Counted from the first letter of the stretch, positions 30,577 to 40,053 are shown. The stretch: 64,000 nt of DNA from Phytohabitans houttuyneae (GCF_011764425.1 NZ_BLPF01000005.1:1-64000); one strand, 5' to 3'. The notes: generated from the letters alone by a model not told the origin. Translations and numbers: made by a program.

Positions 30577-30684
30577 GCGCGCGGACCCGGCAGCGGAGGC
30601 CGGGGGGTTCGGCGAGCGCTCGCGAGCCGCCGGCCGGAGCGGGGCCCGCGGGAGCGTGCGGTCCGCAGGTGACGCGGACGGGGG
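30577..30684 (+). repeat. Interspersed repeat family C, copy C2
   Basis: Nearly identical to C1 (2168-2275): CGCGGACCCGGCAGCGGAGG, then GGGGGGTTCGGCGAGCGCT and CCCGCGGGAGC-TGCGGTCCGCAG. Differences are single substitutions. It lies about 40 bases from the sthA stop codon. Confidence 0.8.
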
Positions 30685-30726
30685 AATGCCGCTGGTGAGG
30701 TGTCGGGCTCGGAGGGTGAGTAGCGG

Positions 30727-32139
30727 TCACGCGCGCATGCGGTCGATGCTGCGCATCTTGTTCATGGCGTCGAGGGCGGCGACCTTGTACGACTCGGCGA
30801 GCGTGGGGTAGTTGAAGACCGTGTCGACCAGGTAGTCGATCGTGCCCTTGCAGCCCATGACCGCCTGGCCGATGTGGATGATCTCGGTGGCGCCGGTGCC
30901 GAAGACGTGCACGCCCAGCAGCGTGCGGTCGTCGGGGGAGACCAGGAGCTTGAGCATGCCGTACGAGTCGCCGATGATCTGGCCGCGGGCCAGCTCGCGA
31001 TAGCGGGAGACGCCGGTCTCGAAGGGGATCCGCTTCTCGGTCAGCTCGTCTTCCGTGCGGCCGACGAAGCTGATCTCGGGGATCGTGTAGATGCCGATCG
31101 GCTGGAGCTCGTGCATCGCGCGCACCGGCTCGTCGCAGGCGTGGTGTGCGGCCAGGCGGCCCTGCTCCATGGAGGTGGAGGCGAGCGCGGGAAAGCCGAT
31201 CACGTCGCCGACCGCGTAGATGTGCGGCACCTCGGTGCGGAAGTGCTCGTCGACCTTGATGCGGCCGCGGTTGTCGGCGCTCAGGCCGGCCGCCTCCAGG
31301 CTGAGCTGGTCGGCCATGCCCTGGCGGCCCGCGGAGTACATGACGACGTCAGCCGCGATCCGCTTGCCGCTCTCCAGGACCGCGAGCGCGCCGGTGGCGC
31401 GGCGCTCGACCGAGGCGACCGTCTCGCTGAACCGGAACGTCACCGCCAGGTCGCGCAGGTGGTACTTGAGTGCCTCGATGATCTCCAGGTCGCAGAACTC
31501 GAGCATGCGGTCGCGCCGCTCGACCACTGTCACCTTGCAGCCCAGCGCGGCGAACATCGACGCGTACTCGATGCCGATCACGCCAGCGCCCACCACGACC
31601 AGCGACTGCGGGACGTGCTCCAGGTTGAGGATGCCGTCGGAGTCGATGATTGTGCGGTCGTCGAACTCGACCGTGGACGGGCGGGCCGGGCGCGTGCCGG
31701 CGGCCACCACGATCTTTTCGGCGGTCACCTTCGACTCGCGGCCGGTGTCGTCGACGACACGCAGCGTGTGCGGGTCGGTGAAGCCGCCGGTGCCGGTGAG
31801 AAGGCGGATGCGGTTGCGGGCGAGCTGGCTGCGGATGACGTCGGTCTCCCGCCCGATGACGTGCTGCGTGCGGGCGGTGAGGTCGTCGACCGTGATGTCG
31901 TCCTTGAGCCGGTAACTCTGCCCGTACATCTCCCGCTGGTTGAGGCCGGTCAGGTAGAGCACGGCCTCACGCAGCGTCTTCGACGGGATGGTGCCGGTGT
32001 TGATGCACACCCCGCCCATCATGTGACGTCGCTCGATGATGGCGACCCGGCGGCCGAGCTTGGCGGCGGCGATCGCGGCCTTCTGCCCGCCGGGGCCGGA
32101 GCCCAGCACGAGCACGTCGAAGTCATACACGTGGACCAT
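30727..32139 (-). CDS. sthA: Soluble pyridine nucleotide transhydrogenase (Si-specific)
   Basis: FAD enzyme that interconverts NADPH and NADH in the cytoplasm. The 470-residue protein has the flavin disulfide reductase fold: FAD-binding [20 protein letters not shown] near residue 10, the NAD(P) Rossmann motif [20 protein letters not shown] near 180, and [20 protein letters not shown] near 305. The redox-disulfide position reads [18 protein letters not shown]: only the first cysteine remains, which separates SthA from lipoamide and mercuric reductases. The dimerisation domain ends with [17 protein letters not shown]. The start ATG 32139 is divergent from the MBL gene. Confidence 0.92.
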   Translation of the reverse strand: MVHVYDFDVLVLGSGPGGQKAAIAAAKLGRRVAIIERRHMMGGVCINTGTIPSKTLREAVLYLTGLNQREMYGQSYRLKDDITVDDLTARTQHVIGRETDVIRSQLARNRIRLLTGTGGFTDPHTLRVVDDTGRESKVTAEKIVVAAGTRPARPSTVEFDDRTIIDSDGILNLEHVPQSLVVVGAGVIGIEYASMFAALGCKVTVVERRDRMLEFCDLEIIEALKYHLRDLAVTFRFSETVASVERRATGALAVLESGKRIAADVVMYSAGRQGMADQLSLEAAGLSADNRGRIKVDEHFRTEVPHIYAVGDVIGFPALASTSMEQGRLAAHHACDEPVRAMHELQPIGIYTIPEISFVGRTEDELTEKRIPFETGVSRYRELARGQIIGDSYGMLKLLVSPDDRTLLGVHVFGTGATEIIHIGQAVMGCKGTIDYLVDTVFNYPTLAESYKVAALDAMNKMRSIDRMRA

Positions 32140-32203
32140 TCTCGCAGCACCTGGTTACCGGGGCCTTACGAAGAAACGGTCACGACCGTCGTACGGTTGG
32201 GCG

Positions 32204-33256
32204 ATGAGGTTCGGACCTGCCACCTTCGGGGGCCGCCCGCGCGCTGACCAGGTGGGCGCGTCCCCGCAGTACCGGGACGGGCGTTTCCACAACAACGTGG
32301 CCGCCTCCGTGCTCCCGCGCGGCGCGATGCGGGCGGCCATGCGAGAGATGATCTTCGGTAAGCAGGTACGGCGGCCCACGTCGCCGGTCCCGCTCGTGAC
32401 GCCGGGCGCGGCGCCCGCCGAGGGCCTGCACCTCACGTGGTACGGGCACGCGAGCACGCTCGTCGAAATGGACGGCCGGCGGGTGCTCTTCGATCCGGTG
32501 TGGAGCAAGCGGTGTTCGCCGTTCCCGTTCGCCGGGCCGCGCCGGCTGCACCCGCCGCCGGTACCGCTCGAGGAGCTGCCGCCCGTCGACGCGATCGTGA
32601 TCTCGCACGACCACTACGACCACCTCGACCTGCCCACGGTGCGGCAGCTCGTCCGCACCCAGGAGGCGCCTTTCCTGGTGCCGCTCGGCGTGGGCGCCCA
32701 CCTCGACCGCTGGCGGGTGCCGCGGCAACGGATCATCGAGCTTGACTGGGACGACGGCGTCGATCTCGGCCCGGCGCGCCCGGCGGGCGGAGCCGGCCTG
32801 CGGCTCACCGCCACCGCCGCGCGCCACTTCTCCGGCCGGCTCTTCGCCCGCGACCGCACGCTGTGGGGTTCGTGGGTGGTCGAGTCGGGCGACCGGAAGG
32901 TCTTCTACACCGGCGACTCCGGCTACTTCGACGGTTACGCGGCGATCGGGGAGAAGTACGGGCCGTTCGACGCCAGCCTCATCCAGATCGGCGCGTACAG
33001 CCCGGCCTGGCCGGACATCCACATGACGCCGGAAGACGCGGTCAAGGCGCACGTCGACGTGCGGGCGGGGCTGCTGCTGCCGGTGCACTGGGCGACGTTC
33101 GTGCTCTCGTACCACTCGTGGAGCGAGCCGGTCGACCGGCTGTGGCGGGAGGCGAAGGCGTTCGACGTGCCGGTGGCGATCCCGCGCCCGGGTGAGCGGG
33201 TCGACGTGACCGCGCCGGTGTCGGTGGACGCCTGGTGGCAGCCGCTCAGTGGTTGA
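32204..33256 (+). CDS. MBL-fold metallo-hydrolase (NAPE-PLD/UlaG-like)
   Basis: A 350-residue metallo-beta-lactamase-fold protein. Motifs: LTWYGHASTLVEMDGRRVLF near 82, the metal-binding HDHYDHLD near 133, ARHFSGRLFARDRTLWGSWV near 208 and FYTGDSGYFDGY near 238. The closing half resembles N-acyl-phosphatidylethanolamine phospholipase D-like bacterial proteins, but the bacterial substrate is not known. ATG 32204 is preceded by GTTGGGCG. It is divergent from sthA with 64 bases between starts. Cytoplasmic; no signal peptide. Confidence 0.85.
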   Translation: MRFGPATFGGRPRADQVGASPQYRDGRFHNNVAASVLPRGAMRAAMREMIFGKQVRRPTSPVPLVTPGAAPAEGLHLTWYGHASTLVEMDGRRVLFDPVWSKRCSPFPFAGPRRLHPPPVPLEELPPVDAIVISHDHYDHLDLPTVRQLVRTQEAPFLVPLGVGAHLDRWRVPRQRIIELDWDDGVDLGPARPAGGAGLRLTATAARHFSGRLFARDRTLWGSWVVESGDRKVFYTGDSGYFDGYAAIGEKYGPFDASLIQIGAYSPAWPDIHMTPEDAVKAHVDVRAGLLLPVHWATFVLSYHSWSEPVDRLWREAKAFDVPVAIPRPGERVDVTAPVSVDAWWQPLSG

Positions 33257-33326
33257 TCATCCGGGCGACGGCATATTTGATCAAACTGCAATGGTCCCGT
33301 AACGGATCACGCCGACGATCTCCCGC

Positions 33327-34592
33327 ATGCCGAAGAGATCGTTTTCGCGCCTCGGCGCCGTACTCCTCCCCGTCGTGTCCGCCGCGGTCACCGCGGCCCT
33401 CGTCGTCTCCGCGCTCGGCCAGCCATCGGCGGCTCCCGTGCCCGAGGACGGCTCCTCGCCCGTCACGGTCGACGGCGTTCAGACCCTGACCAACATCGAG
33501 AGCGTCGCGTACACCCAGGCCGTCGCCTCGGCGAAGGCCAAGAAGCCAAAGGTGACCGTCATCGGCACCGGAGGCACGATCTCCGGGGTGGCAACCTCGC
33601 GCAGCAGCTTCCAGGACTACCGTTCGGGCCAGATCGCGATCGGCGACATGGTCGGCTACCTCCAGCCGGAGATCGGCGCGGTGGCCGACGTCAGCACGGT
33701 GCAGTTCGGCAACAAGGGGTCCGGCGGGTACACGATCCCCGAGTTCCACGCGCTCACGCTGGCCGTGGAGGCGGCGCTCAAGTCCTCCGACGGCGTGGTG
33801 GTGACGACCGGCACCGACACGATGGAGGAGTTCGCCTACTGGCTGGACCTCTCCGTGCGCAGCCAGAAGCCGGTCGTGCTCACCGGCGCGATGCGCCCCT
33901 GGGCGGCGGTCTCGCCGGACGGCCCGAAGGTGATCGGCGCCGACGGCCCGGCCAACCTCTACAACGCGATCGTGCTCGCCGCCAGCCAGGCCACGTACTG
34001 CTACGGCACCGTGCTGATGCTCGGTGACGAGTTCCACGCCGCGCGGGACGTGACAAAGACCAGCTCGTACCGGATGGACACGTTCCAGACCCGCGAGTTC
34101 GGCGTGCTGGGCTGGATCGACGGCGCGAACATCAAGGTCGGCCGCGCGCCCGCCCGCATCCAGGAGTGCGACGACAAGAGCAAGTGGTACACGCCGTTCA
34201 ACCTCACCAAGCTCGGCCCCGAGGCGCTGCCCCGCGTCGAGGTGGTGACCGGGTACCAGCAGGCCGGGGGCGAGGCGATCACGGCGTTCGCGGACGCGGG
34301 CGTGAAGGGCATCGTCACCGCCGGTACCGGCGCGGGTGGCCTGTCGTCCGCGCAGAGTGCGGCCCGCACGGCGGCGGCGGCCAAGGGTGTGGTCTTCGTG
34401 AGCACCACGCGCACCGGCTCCGGCTCGGTGTACGGCGGCAGCACCACCCAGCCCATCATCGCCGGCGACGACCTGCTGCCACAGAAGGCGCGGCTGCTGC
34501 TCATGCTCAGCCTGGCCTTCGCCGGCGGCGACGTGGAGAAAGTGCGCAAGTGGGTAACCACCCTCGGTAACCCCGAGTTTGATCTGTCCTGA
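33327..34592 (+). CDS. Secreted type II L-asparaginase
   Basis: Hydrolyses asparagine to aspartate and ammonia. The 421-residue protein begins with a positively charged N-terminus and hydrophobic segment (PKRSFSRLGAVLLPVVSAAV), consistent with a signal peptide cleaved near residue 37. The asparaginase/glutaminase core has the nucleophile-threonine motif VIGTGGTISGVAT near 77, the second threonine motif VVTTGTDTMEEFAYWLDLS near 168 and VVLTGAMRPW. PVDG-style and VGRAP segments follow the family. No ansA-type partner is near. Asparaginase function is well supported; export is inferred. Confidence 0.9.
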   Translation: MPKRSFSRLGAVLLPVVSAAVTAALVVSALGQPSAAPVPEDGSSPVTVDGVQTLTNIESVAYTQAVASAKAKKPKVTVIGTGGTISGVATSRSSFQDYRSGQIAIGDMVGYLQPEIGAVADVSTVQFGNKGSGGYTIPEFHALTLAVEAALKSSDGVVVTTGTDTMEEFAYWLDLSVRSQKPVVLTGAMRPWAAVSPDGPKVIGADGPANLYNAIVLAASQATYCYGTVLMLGDEFHAARDVTKTSSYRMDTFQTREFGVLGWIDGANIKVGRAPARIQECDDKSKWYTPFNLTKLGPEALPRVEVVTGYQQAGGEAITAFADAGVKGIVTAGTGAGGLSSAQSAARTAAAAKGVVFVSTTRTGSGSVYGGSTTQPIIAGDDLLPQKARLLLMLSLAFAGGDVEKVRKWVTTLGNPEFDLS

Positions 34593-34608
34593 TCGGTACG
34601 GTGGTGTG

Positions 34609-35718
34609 ATGGCTTCCTCCGCTTCGCTGCGCCGGCGCTTCGCCGACGAGCTGTGGCGTGAGGGGGCCATCACGCGTCCCGAGGTGGCGGAGGCGTTCGC
34701 GACGGTGCCGCGGGAGGTGTTCGTCGCGGAGGGCTTCCACGGCCGCGACGGCACCTGGGTCGCGCCGGGCGACGAAGGCTTCCTCGACGCGGTGTACGCC
34801 AACGACGTGCTGGTCACGAAGATCCAGGACGGTCGCGCGACAAGCTCGTCCAGCCAGCCGTCGCTGATGGCCGCGATGATCGAGGCACTCGACCTGTGGC
34901 CGGGCGCGCGGGTGCTGGAGGTCGGCGCCGGCACCGGCTACAACGCCGCGCTGATGACCGCCGCCGGCGCGCGCGTGACCACAGTGGACGTACAGCCGGA
35001 CGTGGTTGCCAGGGCCGCGACAGCCCTCGCCGCCACCTCATCCACAGTGGACCTCCAGCTCGGCGACGGGTACGAGGGCTGGTTGGCCGGCGACCCGTAC
35101 GACCGGGTGATCGTCACCGTCGGCGTGGCCGGCGCCTCGCCCCGCTGGCTCGACCAGCTCGTGCCCGGCGGCTTCGTGCTGGCGCCGATCCGCCACGCCG
35201 GCCACCATCCTGTGCTCCGCATCGCGCGCGACGGCGCCGGCGCGGTGCACGCGAGGGGCGTCTGCCCCGCCGGCTTCATGTCCGCGGCGGGCCCGCTCTC
35301 CGCGCTCTATCGCGGCGCCCACCCGCTGGGCACCGGCCCGCTGCTCCCGCCGTCGGTGCGCCACCCGGCGCGCTTCGACCCGCCGCTGGACGTGTTCCGG
35401 TACCACGACATGTGGTTCGCGTTCGGCGCGTGGGACGCCCGGACGACGTACGCACAGCCCCCGGACCACGCCGCGGACGGCGGCTGCGCCCTGCTCGACG
35501 AGACCGCTGACGGTGGCGGAGCCACGATCTGGCCGGATGGCGCGGTCGGCGGCAGCGGCCCGCACGCCGAGATGTACGCGGAGCACGCCTCCGCCCTGAT
35601 CGACCGCTGGCTGGCCAGCGGCAGCCCCGCGGTGCCCGCGTGGCAGGCCGCGATGACACTCGACGGCGACCCCGAATGCCCGATCTGGGTCGCCCGGGAC
35701 TGGCGGCTCGCTCCGTAG
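34609..35718 (+). CDS. Protein-L-isoaspartate methyltransferase-like protein
   Basis: A 369-residue SAM-dependent methyltransferase. Residues about 1-60 include the PCMT-like opening ATVPREVFVAEGF. ATSSSSQPSLMAAMIEAL is followed by SAM motif I RVLEVGAGTGYNAALMTA near 101, the acidic VTTVDVQPDV loop, and a GDGYEGWLAGDPYDRVIVTV motif. The extra C-terminal 150 residues are longer than classic Pcm (about 210 residues) and resemble actinobacterial PCMT-like proteins, some of which act in peptide-maturation loci. No precursor peptide or other RiPP gene is nearby, so a specific role is not assigned. Confidence 0.8.
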   Translation: MASSASLRRRFADELWREGAITRPEVAEAFATVPREVFVAEGFHGRDGTWVAPGDEGFLDAVYANDVLVTKIQDGRATSSSSQPSLMAAMIEALDLWPGARVLEVGAGTGYNAALMTAAGARVTTVDVQPDVVARAATALAATSSTVDLQLGDGYEGWLAGDPYDRVIVTVGVAGASPRWLDQLVPGGFVLAPIRHAGHHPVLRIARDGAGAVHARGVCPAGFMSAAGPLSALYRGAHPLGTGPLLPPSVRHPARFDPPLDVFRYHDMWFAFGAWDARTTYAQPPDHAADGGCALLDETADGGGATIWPDGAVGGSGPHAEMYAEHASALIDRWLASGSPAVPAWQAAMTLDGDPECPIWVARDWRLAP

Positions 35719-35733
35719 CGGGCCCGCGCGGCC

Positions 35734-37323
35734 TCACCAGGTGGCGGAGCGGCGGTGGCGGCGCGGGCGGCCGTCGGGGTCGTAGACGAGGCGGTATGCC
35801 GGTACCGCCCACAGCTTTGTCAGGCGGGAGAGGCGCTCCGGCTCGTGCGTCACAAGGCGGCCCGGCGGGCGAGGGCCCTTCTCGCCGCTCTCGTGCCAGT
35901 CGGCCAGCGCCTGTGCGTGCGCCTTCACGGCCGCCACCGCGTCCATCGGGTCGATCAGGTCGGCGTCCTCGCTGCCGTCGTCGGCGCGGTCCAGGTGTTC
36001 GCGCATCAGGCGCAGGCGCAGGTCGCGGGCGAACACGCGGGCGCCGTCGCCGAGGCCGGCCGGGTCGGTGGGGGAGCGGTCGTCGCGGGTCTCGTCGAGT
36101 ACCGCGCACGACAGCTCGCTGTCGTGGGTCCACGAGCGGCGGTTGAAGTTGTCGCTGCCCACGCTCGCCCACACGTCGTCGACGACGCAGACCTTGGCGT
36201 GCACGTACACCGGGTTGCCCTCGTGGTTTTCCACGTCGAAGACATGGACCCGGTCGCCGGCGGCGCGTTTGCACACATCCAAGGCCTTGGCGCGGCCGAC
36301 CTGGTTGGGCGGCCAGGCCAGCTTGCCGTCCACGTCCGGGTAGCGGGGCACGACGGCGATCAGGTGGAGGTTGGGGTTCTGGGTCAGGGCGTCCGCGAAG
36401 AGGTCGGCCACCTCGCGGGACCACAGGTACTGGTCCTCCAGGTAGATCAGGCGGCGGGCGCGCTTGATGGCCTTCGTGTAGCCGCGGGCGATCGTGCGCT
36501 CCCCGTTCGGCGCGAAATCGTACGCCGGCCGCACCGACGGGTACGTGCGCAGCACCTGCACCGCGTGCGGTCCGGTGGGCGGCGGGTCGGGCGGCCGCGG
36601 CGGGAGGCGGTCGGCCTTGAGGTCGGCACCGCCGAGCTTGTCGCGCGCCCAGGCGGTCGGGCTGTGGAAGTCAAGGGGCGTCGGGTCGCTCCACCGCTCC
36701 CGGAACGACGTGTCGAGCGCGCCGACCACCGGCCCCTTCAGCTGGAGTTGGACGTCGTGCCAGGGCGGGTTCGGGCCGTACCGCTCGGACATCCGCACCG
36801 CCTGCGGGTCGCCGCGGTGGTCGGCGTCGTCGCGGCGGCTGTGGCACAGGTCGATGCCGCCGGCGAACGCCACGTCACGTTCGGGGTGCCCGGGGTGCCG
36901 GAGCACGACGAGCTTCTGGTGGTGCGAGCCGCCGCGGCGTACCCGCTGGTCGAGCAGCACCTCACCACCCGCCGCCTCGATGGCCTCGCCGAGGTGGCGG
37001 TTTTCCTCCTCGCTGTACTGGAGCGCGTCGAGGTGCGAGCGCCACATCAGGCCCTTGACCACGACGCCGCGCTTGGCGGCCTGGCACAGCAGCTCGGAGA
37101 CGGTCGGTCCGTCGGGGCGCATCCGCTCGTCCGGGTCGCCCCGCCAGTCCGTGAAGAAGAGGTAGTCCCCCTCCGACATGGCCTCCACGGCGCTGGCGAG
37201 GCGCTCGAAGTAGGTCGAGCCATGAATCAACGGCTCGGTGGTGTTTCCTTCTGTCCAAGCGGGTATGTCGGACACGTCGTTATCGCGTTCCGGCGCGGTG
37301 AGGAACCAGTTCGTCAGCGGCAC
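35734..37323 (-). CDS. Phospholipase D-family protein
   Basis: About 529 residues with two HKD active-site motifs: SHHQKLVVLRHPGHPERD near residue 135 and VHAKVCVVDDVWASVGSDN near 370, as in bacterial PLD-like phosphodiesterases. LFFTDWRGDPDERMRPDGPT and RSHLDALQYSEEENRHLGEA fit a known actinobacterial subfamily. There is no signal peptide. I start at GTG 37323 (VPLTNWFLTAPERDND) because family members begin close to NWFLT; the frame stays open to TTG 37365. It converges with the methyltransferase gene, leaving 15 bases between the stops. Substrate (phospholipid or other phosphodiester) unknown. Confidence 0.83.
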   Translation of the reverse strand: MPLTNWFLTAPERDNDVSDIPAWTEGNTTEPLIHGSTYFERLASAVEAMSEGDYLFFTDWRGDPDERMRPDGPTVSELLCQAAKRGVVVKGLMWRSHLDALQYSEEENRHLGEAIEAAGGEVLLDQRVRRGGSHHQKLVVLRHPGHPERDVAFAGGIDLCHSRRDDADHRGDPQAVRMSERYGPNPPWHDVQLQLKGPVVGALDTSFRERWSDPTPLDFHSPTAWARDKLGGADLKADRLPPRPPDPPPTGPHAVQVLRTYPSVRPAYDFAPNGERTIARGYTKAIKRARRLIYLEDQYLWSREVADLFADALTQNPNLHLIAVVPRYPDVDGKLAWPPNQVGRAKALDVCKRAAGDRVHVFDVENHEGNPVYVHAKVCVVDDVWASVGSDNFNRRSWTHDSELSCAVLDETRDDRSPTDPAGLGDGARVFARDLRLRLMREHLDRADDGSEDADLIDPMDAVAAVKAHAQALADWHESGEKGPRPPGRLVTHEPERLSRLTKLWAVPAYRLVYDPDGRPRRHRRSATW

Positions 37324-37397
37324 GAAACCGTGATTACCCAGGTATGGGTGCCGCCATAACGTCAATGTGACCGAAGCGAGCCCCCCAGGAGGCCACA

Positions 37398-37523
37398 GTG
37401 ACCACCGACTCCATCACCACCGAGCAGGCTCAGGCCCCCGTCGAGGCCGGCCGCGGCCTGCTGCTCACCGTCCTGCTGATGGTCGTGCTCGGCGTCGCCG
37501 GCATGTACCTCGTGTCCCTCTGA
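37398..37523 (+). CDS. Small single-span membrane protein (41 residues)
   Basis: A short frame begins with GTG 37398 behind a perfect AGGAGG (37387-37392) at six-base spacing and ends with TGA at 37521-37523. It encodes a polar N-terminus rich in Thr/Glu/Ala (TTDSITTEQAQAPVEAGR) and one hydrophobic segment (GLLLTVLLMVVLGVAGMYLV). The ribosome-binding site and clean transmembrane pattern make it credible despite its size. It sits between the divergent PLD gene and the convergent pirin gene. Function unknown. Confidence 0.6.
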   Translation: MTTDSITTEQAQAPVEAGRGLLLTVLLMVVLGVAGMYLVSL

Positions 37524-37529
37524 GCACTC

Positions 37530-38522
37530 CTACGACACCGGCGGCGTCTCGCCACCCGAGTGCGGGACCCGCTTGGCGGGGATGACGCCCAGCCGACCCG
37601 CCTGGTAGTCCTCGAACGCCTTCACCAGCTCCTCGCGGGTGTTCATCACGAACGGGCCGTAGTGGGCCACCGGCTCGCGGATCGGCTCGCCGCCCATGAT
37701 GTACAGGTCCAGCGCCGGCGTGTGCGAGTCCTGCCGCTCGTCGGCGGTCACCCGCAGCGCCTCGCCCGGCCCGTGCACGGCCATCTGTCCAGTGTGGAAC
37801 GGGCGGCCTTCGGCGCCGACCGTGCCGCGGCCGCCCAGCACATACACCAAGGCGTTGTAGTCGCTGCGCCACGGCAGCTCGAGCGCGGCGCCGGGCTGGA
37901 GCGTGACGTGCGCGATCGCGATCGGCGTGTGGGTGGTGCCCGGGCCCTGGTGACCGTCGATCTCGCCGGCGATGACCCGGATGAGCGCGCCGCCGTCGGG
38001 CGTCGTGAGCAGGCTCGCCTCGCGGCCGCGGATGTCCTGGTAGCGCGGCGGGCTCATCTTCTTCGCGCGGGGCAGGTTGACCCACAGCTGGAGGCCGTGG
38101 AAGAGGCCGCCGCTCATGACCAGGTGCTCCGGCGGCGCCTCGATGTGCAGGATGCCGCTGCCGGCGGTCATCCATTGCGTGTCACCGTTGGTGATCGTGC
38201 CGCCGCCACCGTTGGAGTCCTGGTGGTCGAAGATGCCGTCGATGATGTACGTGACGGTCTCGAAGCCGCGGTGCGGGTGCCACGGCGTGCCCTTCGGCTC
38301 GCCCGGCGCGTAGTCGACCTCGCCCATCTGGTCGAGGTGGATGAAGGGGTCGAGCTCGGTCAGCGGCACGCCCGCGAAAGCGCGGCGGACCGGGAAGCCC
38401 TCGCCCTCGAAGCCGCTGGGCGCGGTGATGAGGCGGCGGACCCCGCGGAACTCCGTGGTGGCGGGGTCGAGCTTGGGCAAGCGGGGCAGGACGAGTACGT
38501 CGTCGACGGTGATGGCGGGCAT
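37530..38522 (-). CDS. Pirin-family protein
   Basis: A 330-residue bicupin. The N-terminal cupin has metal-binding histidines in GTPWHPHRGFETVTYIIDG near residue 80 and QWMTAGSGILHIEAPPEH near 115. The C-terminal pirin_C domain runs from about 185 (LPWRSDYNALVYVLGGRGTV) to PVAHYGPFVMNTREELVKAF. Bacterial pirins include quercetin 2,3-dioxygenase-like enzymes and redox or stress proteins; the substrate is not predictable. The MarR gene lies 11 bases upstream on the same strand, so the two form an operon and MarR probably controls it. Confidence 0.88.
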   Translation of the reverse strand: MPAITVDDVLVLPRLPKLDPATTEFRGVRRLITAPSGFEGEGFPVRRAFAGVPLTELDPFIHLDQMGEVDYAPGEPKGTPWHPHRGFETVTYIIDGIFDHQDSNGGGGTITNGDTQWMTAGSGILHIEAPPEHLVMSGGLFHGLQLWVNLPRAKKMSPPRYQDIRGREASLLTTPDGGALIRVIAGEIDGHQGPGTTHTPIAIAHVTLQPGAALELPWRSDYNALVYVLGGRGTVGAEGRPFHTGQMAVHGPGEALRVTADERQDSHTPALDLYIMGGEPIREPVAHYGPFVMNTREELVKAFEDYQAGRLGVIPAKRVPHSGGETPPVS

Positions 38523-38533
38523 TGTCGAACTCC

Positions 38534-38998
38534 TTACTGAGCGACCCGCTCGGCGCGCAGGCGCTCGCCGAGCCGGGTGAAAACGCGGGTGAGGACGGCG
38601 ATCTCGGCTTCGTCGAGGTCGTCCACGAAATGTGCGCGCACCGAGCTGAGGTGGTGCGGCGCGGCCGCGCGCAGCGCGCGCAGGCCCTCGGCCGTCAACA
38701 CGGCCTCGCTGCCCCGGCGGTCTTCCGGACAGCTCTCGCGGGCCACCAGCCCGCGCTTTTCCATCGCACCGATCTGGTACGTCAAGCGGCTGGGAGAGAA
38801 CACCAACCGGTTGGCCAGCTCGCCCATCCGCAGGCGCTGACCCGGTGCCTCGGAGAGCAGCACCAGCAGGTGGTAGTCGTTGAAGGTCAGCCCGCTGTCG
38901 GCGCGCAGGTCCTCTTCCAGCTGGGTCATCAGCCGCTGGCTGGACTCGATATACGCCCGCCAGCCAGCCATCTCCGTGGGGGTGAGCGGCTCGGCCAT
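38534..38998 (-). CDS. MarR-family transcriptional regulator
   Basis: A 154-residue winged-HTH regulator (TFNDYHLLVLLSEAPGQRLR, MGELANRLVFSPSRLTYQIG, with the wing CPEDRRGSEAVLTAEGL). It is the first gene of a two-gene unit with pirin. A TTTCA-4-TGAAA palindrome begins 19 bases before its ATG, in the position of an autorepressor operator. MarR/pirin pairs commonly respond to phenolic or oxidative signals; the effector here is unknown. Confidence 0.88.
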   Translation of the reverse strand: MAEPLTPTEMAGWRAYIESSQRLMTQLEEDLRADSGLTFNDYHLLVLLSEAPGQRLRMGELANRLVFSPSRLTYQIGAMEKRGLVARESCPEDRRGSEAVLTAEGLRALRAAAPHHLSSVRAHFVDDLDEAEIAVLTRVFTRLGERLRAERVAQ

Positions 38999-39016
38999 GC
39001 CCCCAAGGTAGCTCTA

Positions 39017-39030
39017 TTTCAAAACTGAAA
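39017..39030. promoter_or_regulatory. Candidate MarR operator
   Basis: TTTCAAAACTGAAA is an inverted repeat (TTTCA/TGAAA, four-base spacer) in a locally AT-rich stretch 19-32 bases upstream of the marR start, overlapping the expected promoter of the marR-pirin unit. Confidence 0.45.
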
Positions 39031-39076
39031 CAACTGTCGGGCGGCGTGCGCGGATGCTCGCCGGCCGCGACCCGCG

Positions 39077-39937
39077 CTACCAGGCGCGGTCGACCTCGGT
39101 GGAGCCGGTGAGCCGGAGCTTGCGCTGGGCACGCTGGTAGAACGTCGTGTGCCCCAGCCGCACCACGCTCGCCGCGCCCGGCACCGCGGACACCTCGACC
39201 GTGTCACCGGCGGAGAGGCGGCCCACCACCGAGCCGTCCGACTCGACCTCCAGATCGCCGCTGGCCGGAAGCACGCGCAATGCCACCTTTTCGCTCTCCG
39301 AGAGCACCAATGCCCGGTTGTACGCCGAGTGCGGCGCGACCGGCGTCACCACGAGGCCCTGCGCCCGCGGCGAGACGATCGGCCCGCCTGCCGAGAAGCT
39401 GTAAGCCGTCGAGCCGGTCGGCGTGGCCACGATCAGCGCGTCGGCCACGTAGTGGATGAAGGGGTGCCCCTCGACGAAGAGCTCGATCGCGGCCATCGGC
39501 CCGCCCGGGCGGCGCACCAGCGCCACCTCGTTGAACGCGAGCACCTCGTGGTCGTGAAACCGCGACCGCACCGCCGAGCGGGCCTCCACCGTGAACCGCT
39601 TGTCGTCTATCGCGGACAGCGCCTCGGGGAGCTGTGGCACGTCGATCTCGGCGAGGAAGCCGAGGCGCCCCAGGTTGACACCGAGCACGGGCGCGCGGCC
39701 GCCGCAGGCGAGGCGCATCGAGCGGAGCATCGTGCCGTCGCCGCCGAGGCTCACCACCAGGTCGGACTCCTCGGCCAGCTTTTCGGCCGGCACCGCCGAG
39801 GCGCCCTCGGTGCGCGCCACCTCCTCCGGCAGCCCGAGAAGCGTGGCCTGGCGCCCGCGCACCCAGGCGCTGATGGTCGACATGGCCGCGCGGCTGTCAC
39901 GCTGTGGGTGCAGCACCAACCCGACTGTGTGGATCAT
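39077..39937 (-). CDS. nadK: NAD kinase
   Basis: Phosphorylates NAD to NADP. A protein of 286 residues from ATG 39937 (MIHTVGLVLHPQRD), where the family normally begins; the frame remains open to ATG 40012. Motifs: SLGGDGTMLRSMRLA (GGDGT, nucleotide binding) near residue 65, VNLGRLGFLAEI, FNEVALVRRPGG and ADALIVATPTGSTAYSFSAG (NE/D and GSTAY motifs) near 165. It is smaller and less conserved at the C-terminus than a main NadK, so it may be one of several paralogues. No partner genes adjacent. Confidence 0.88.
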   Translation of the reverse strand: MIHTVGLVLHPQRDSRAAMSTISAWVRGRQATLLGLPEEVARTEGASAVPAEKLAEESDLVVSLGGDGTMLRSMRLACGGRAPVLGVNLGRLGFLAEIDVPQLPEALSAIDDKRFTVEARSAVRSRFHDHEVLAFNEVALVRRPGGPMAAIELFVEGHPFIHYVADALIVATPTGSTAYSFSAGGPIVSPRAQGLVVTPVAPHSAYNRALVLSESEKVALRVLPASGDLEVESDGSVVGRLSAGDTVEVSAVPGAASVVRLGHTTFYQRAQRKLRLTGSTEVDRAW

Positions 39938-40053
39938 CGGGGTGTCCGGAAAGTCACGGACAAACGGTATCAGCGAGGGACGCTGCGTCGTGGGCGCAAA
40001 GTAGTGCCTCATCCGCCGTGAATACGTTGGATGGGCGGTTAGGGTTCGAGAGC

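Larger units (their letters stand above)
29564..30726. other. 1.16-kb gene-free interval filled by repeats A, B and C
   Basis: Between the HelD-like gene and the converging sthA gene no credible open frame exists. The space holds repeat B1 (29562-29634), a partial inverted A (29663-29724), a full inverted A (29872-30106) and a C copy (30577-30684). Bases 30110-30576 show no recognisable element. Confidence 0.6.

Noticed and set aside
34609-35718. RiPP maturation locus suggested by the PCMT-like methyltransferase
   Set aside because: No precursor peptide, cyclase or dehydratase gene is nearby; neighbours are an asparaginase and a phospholipase D.
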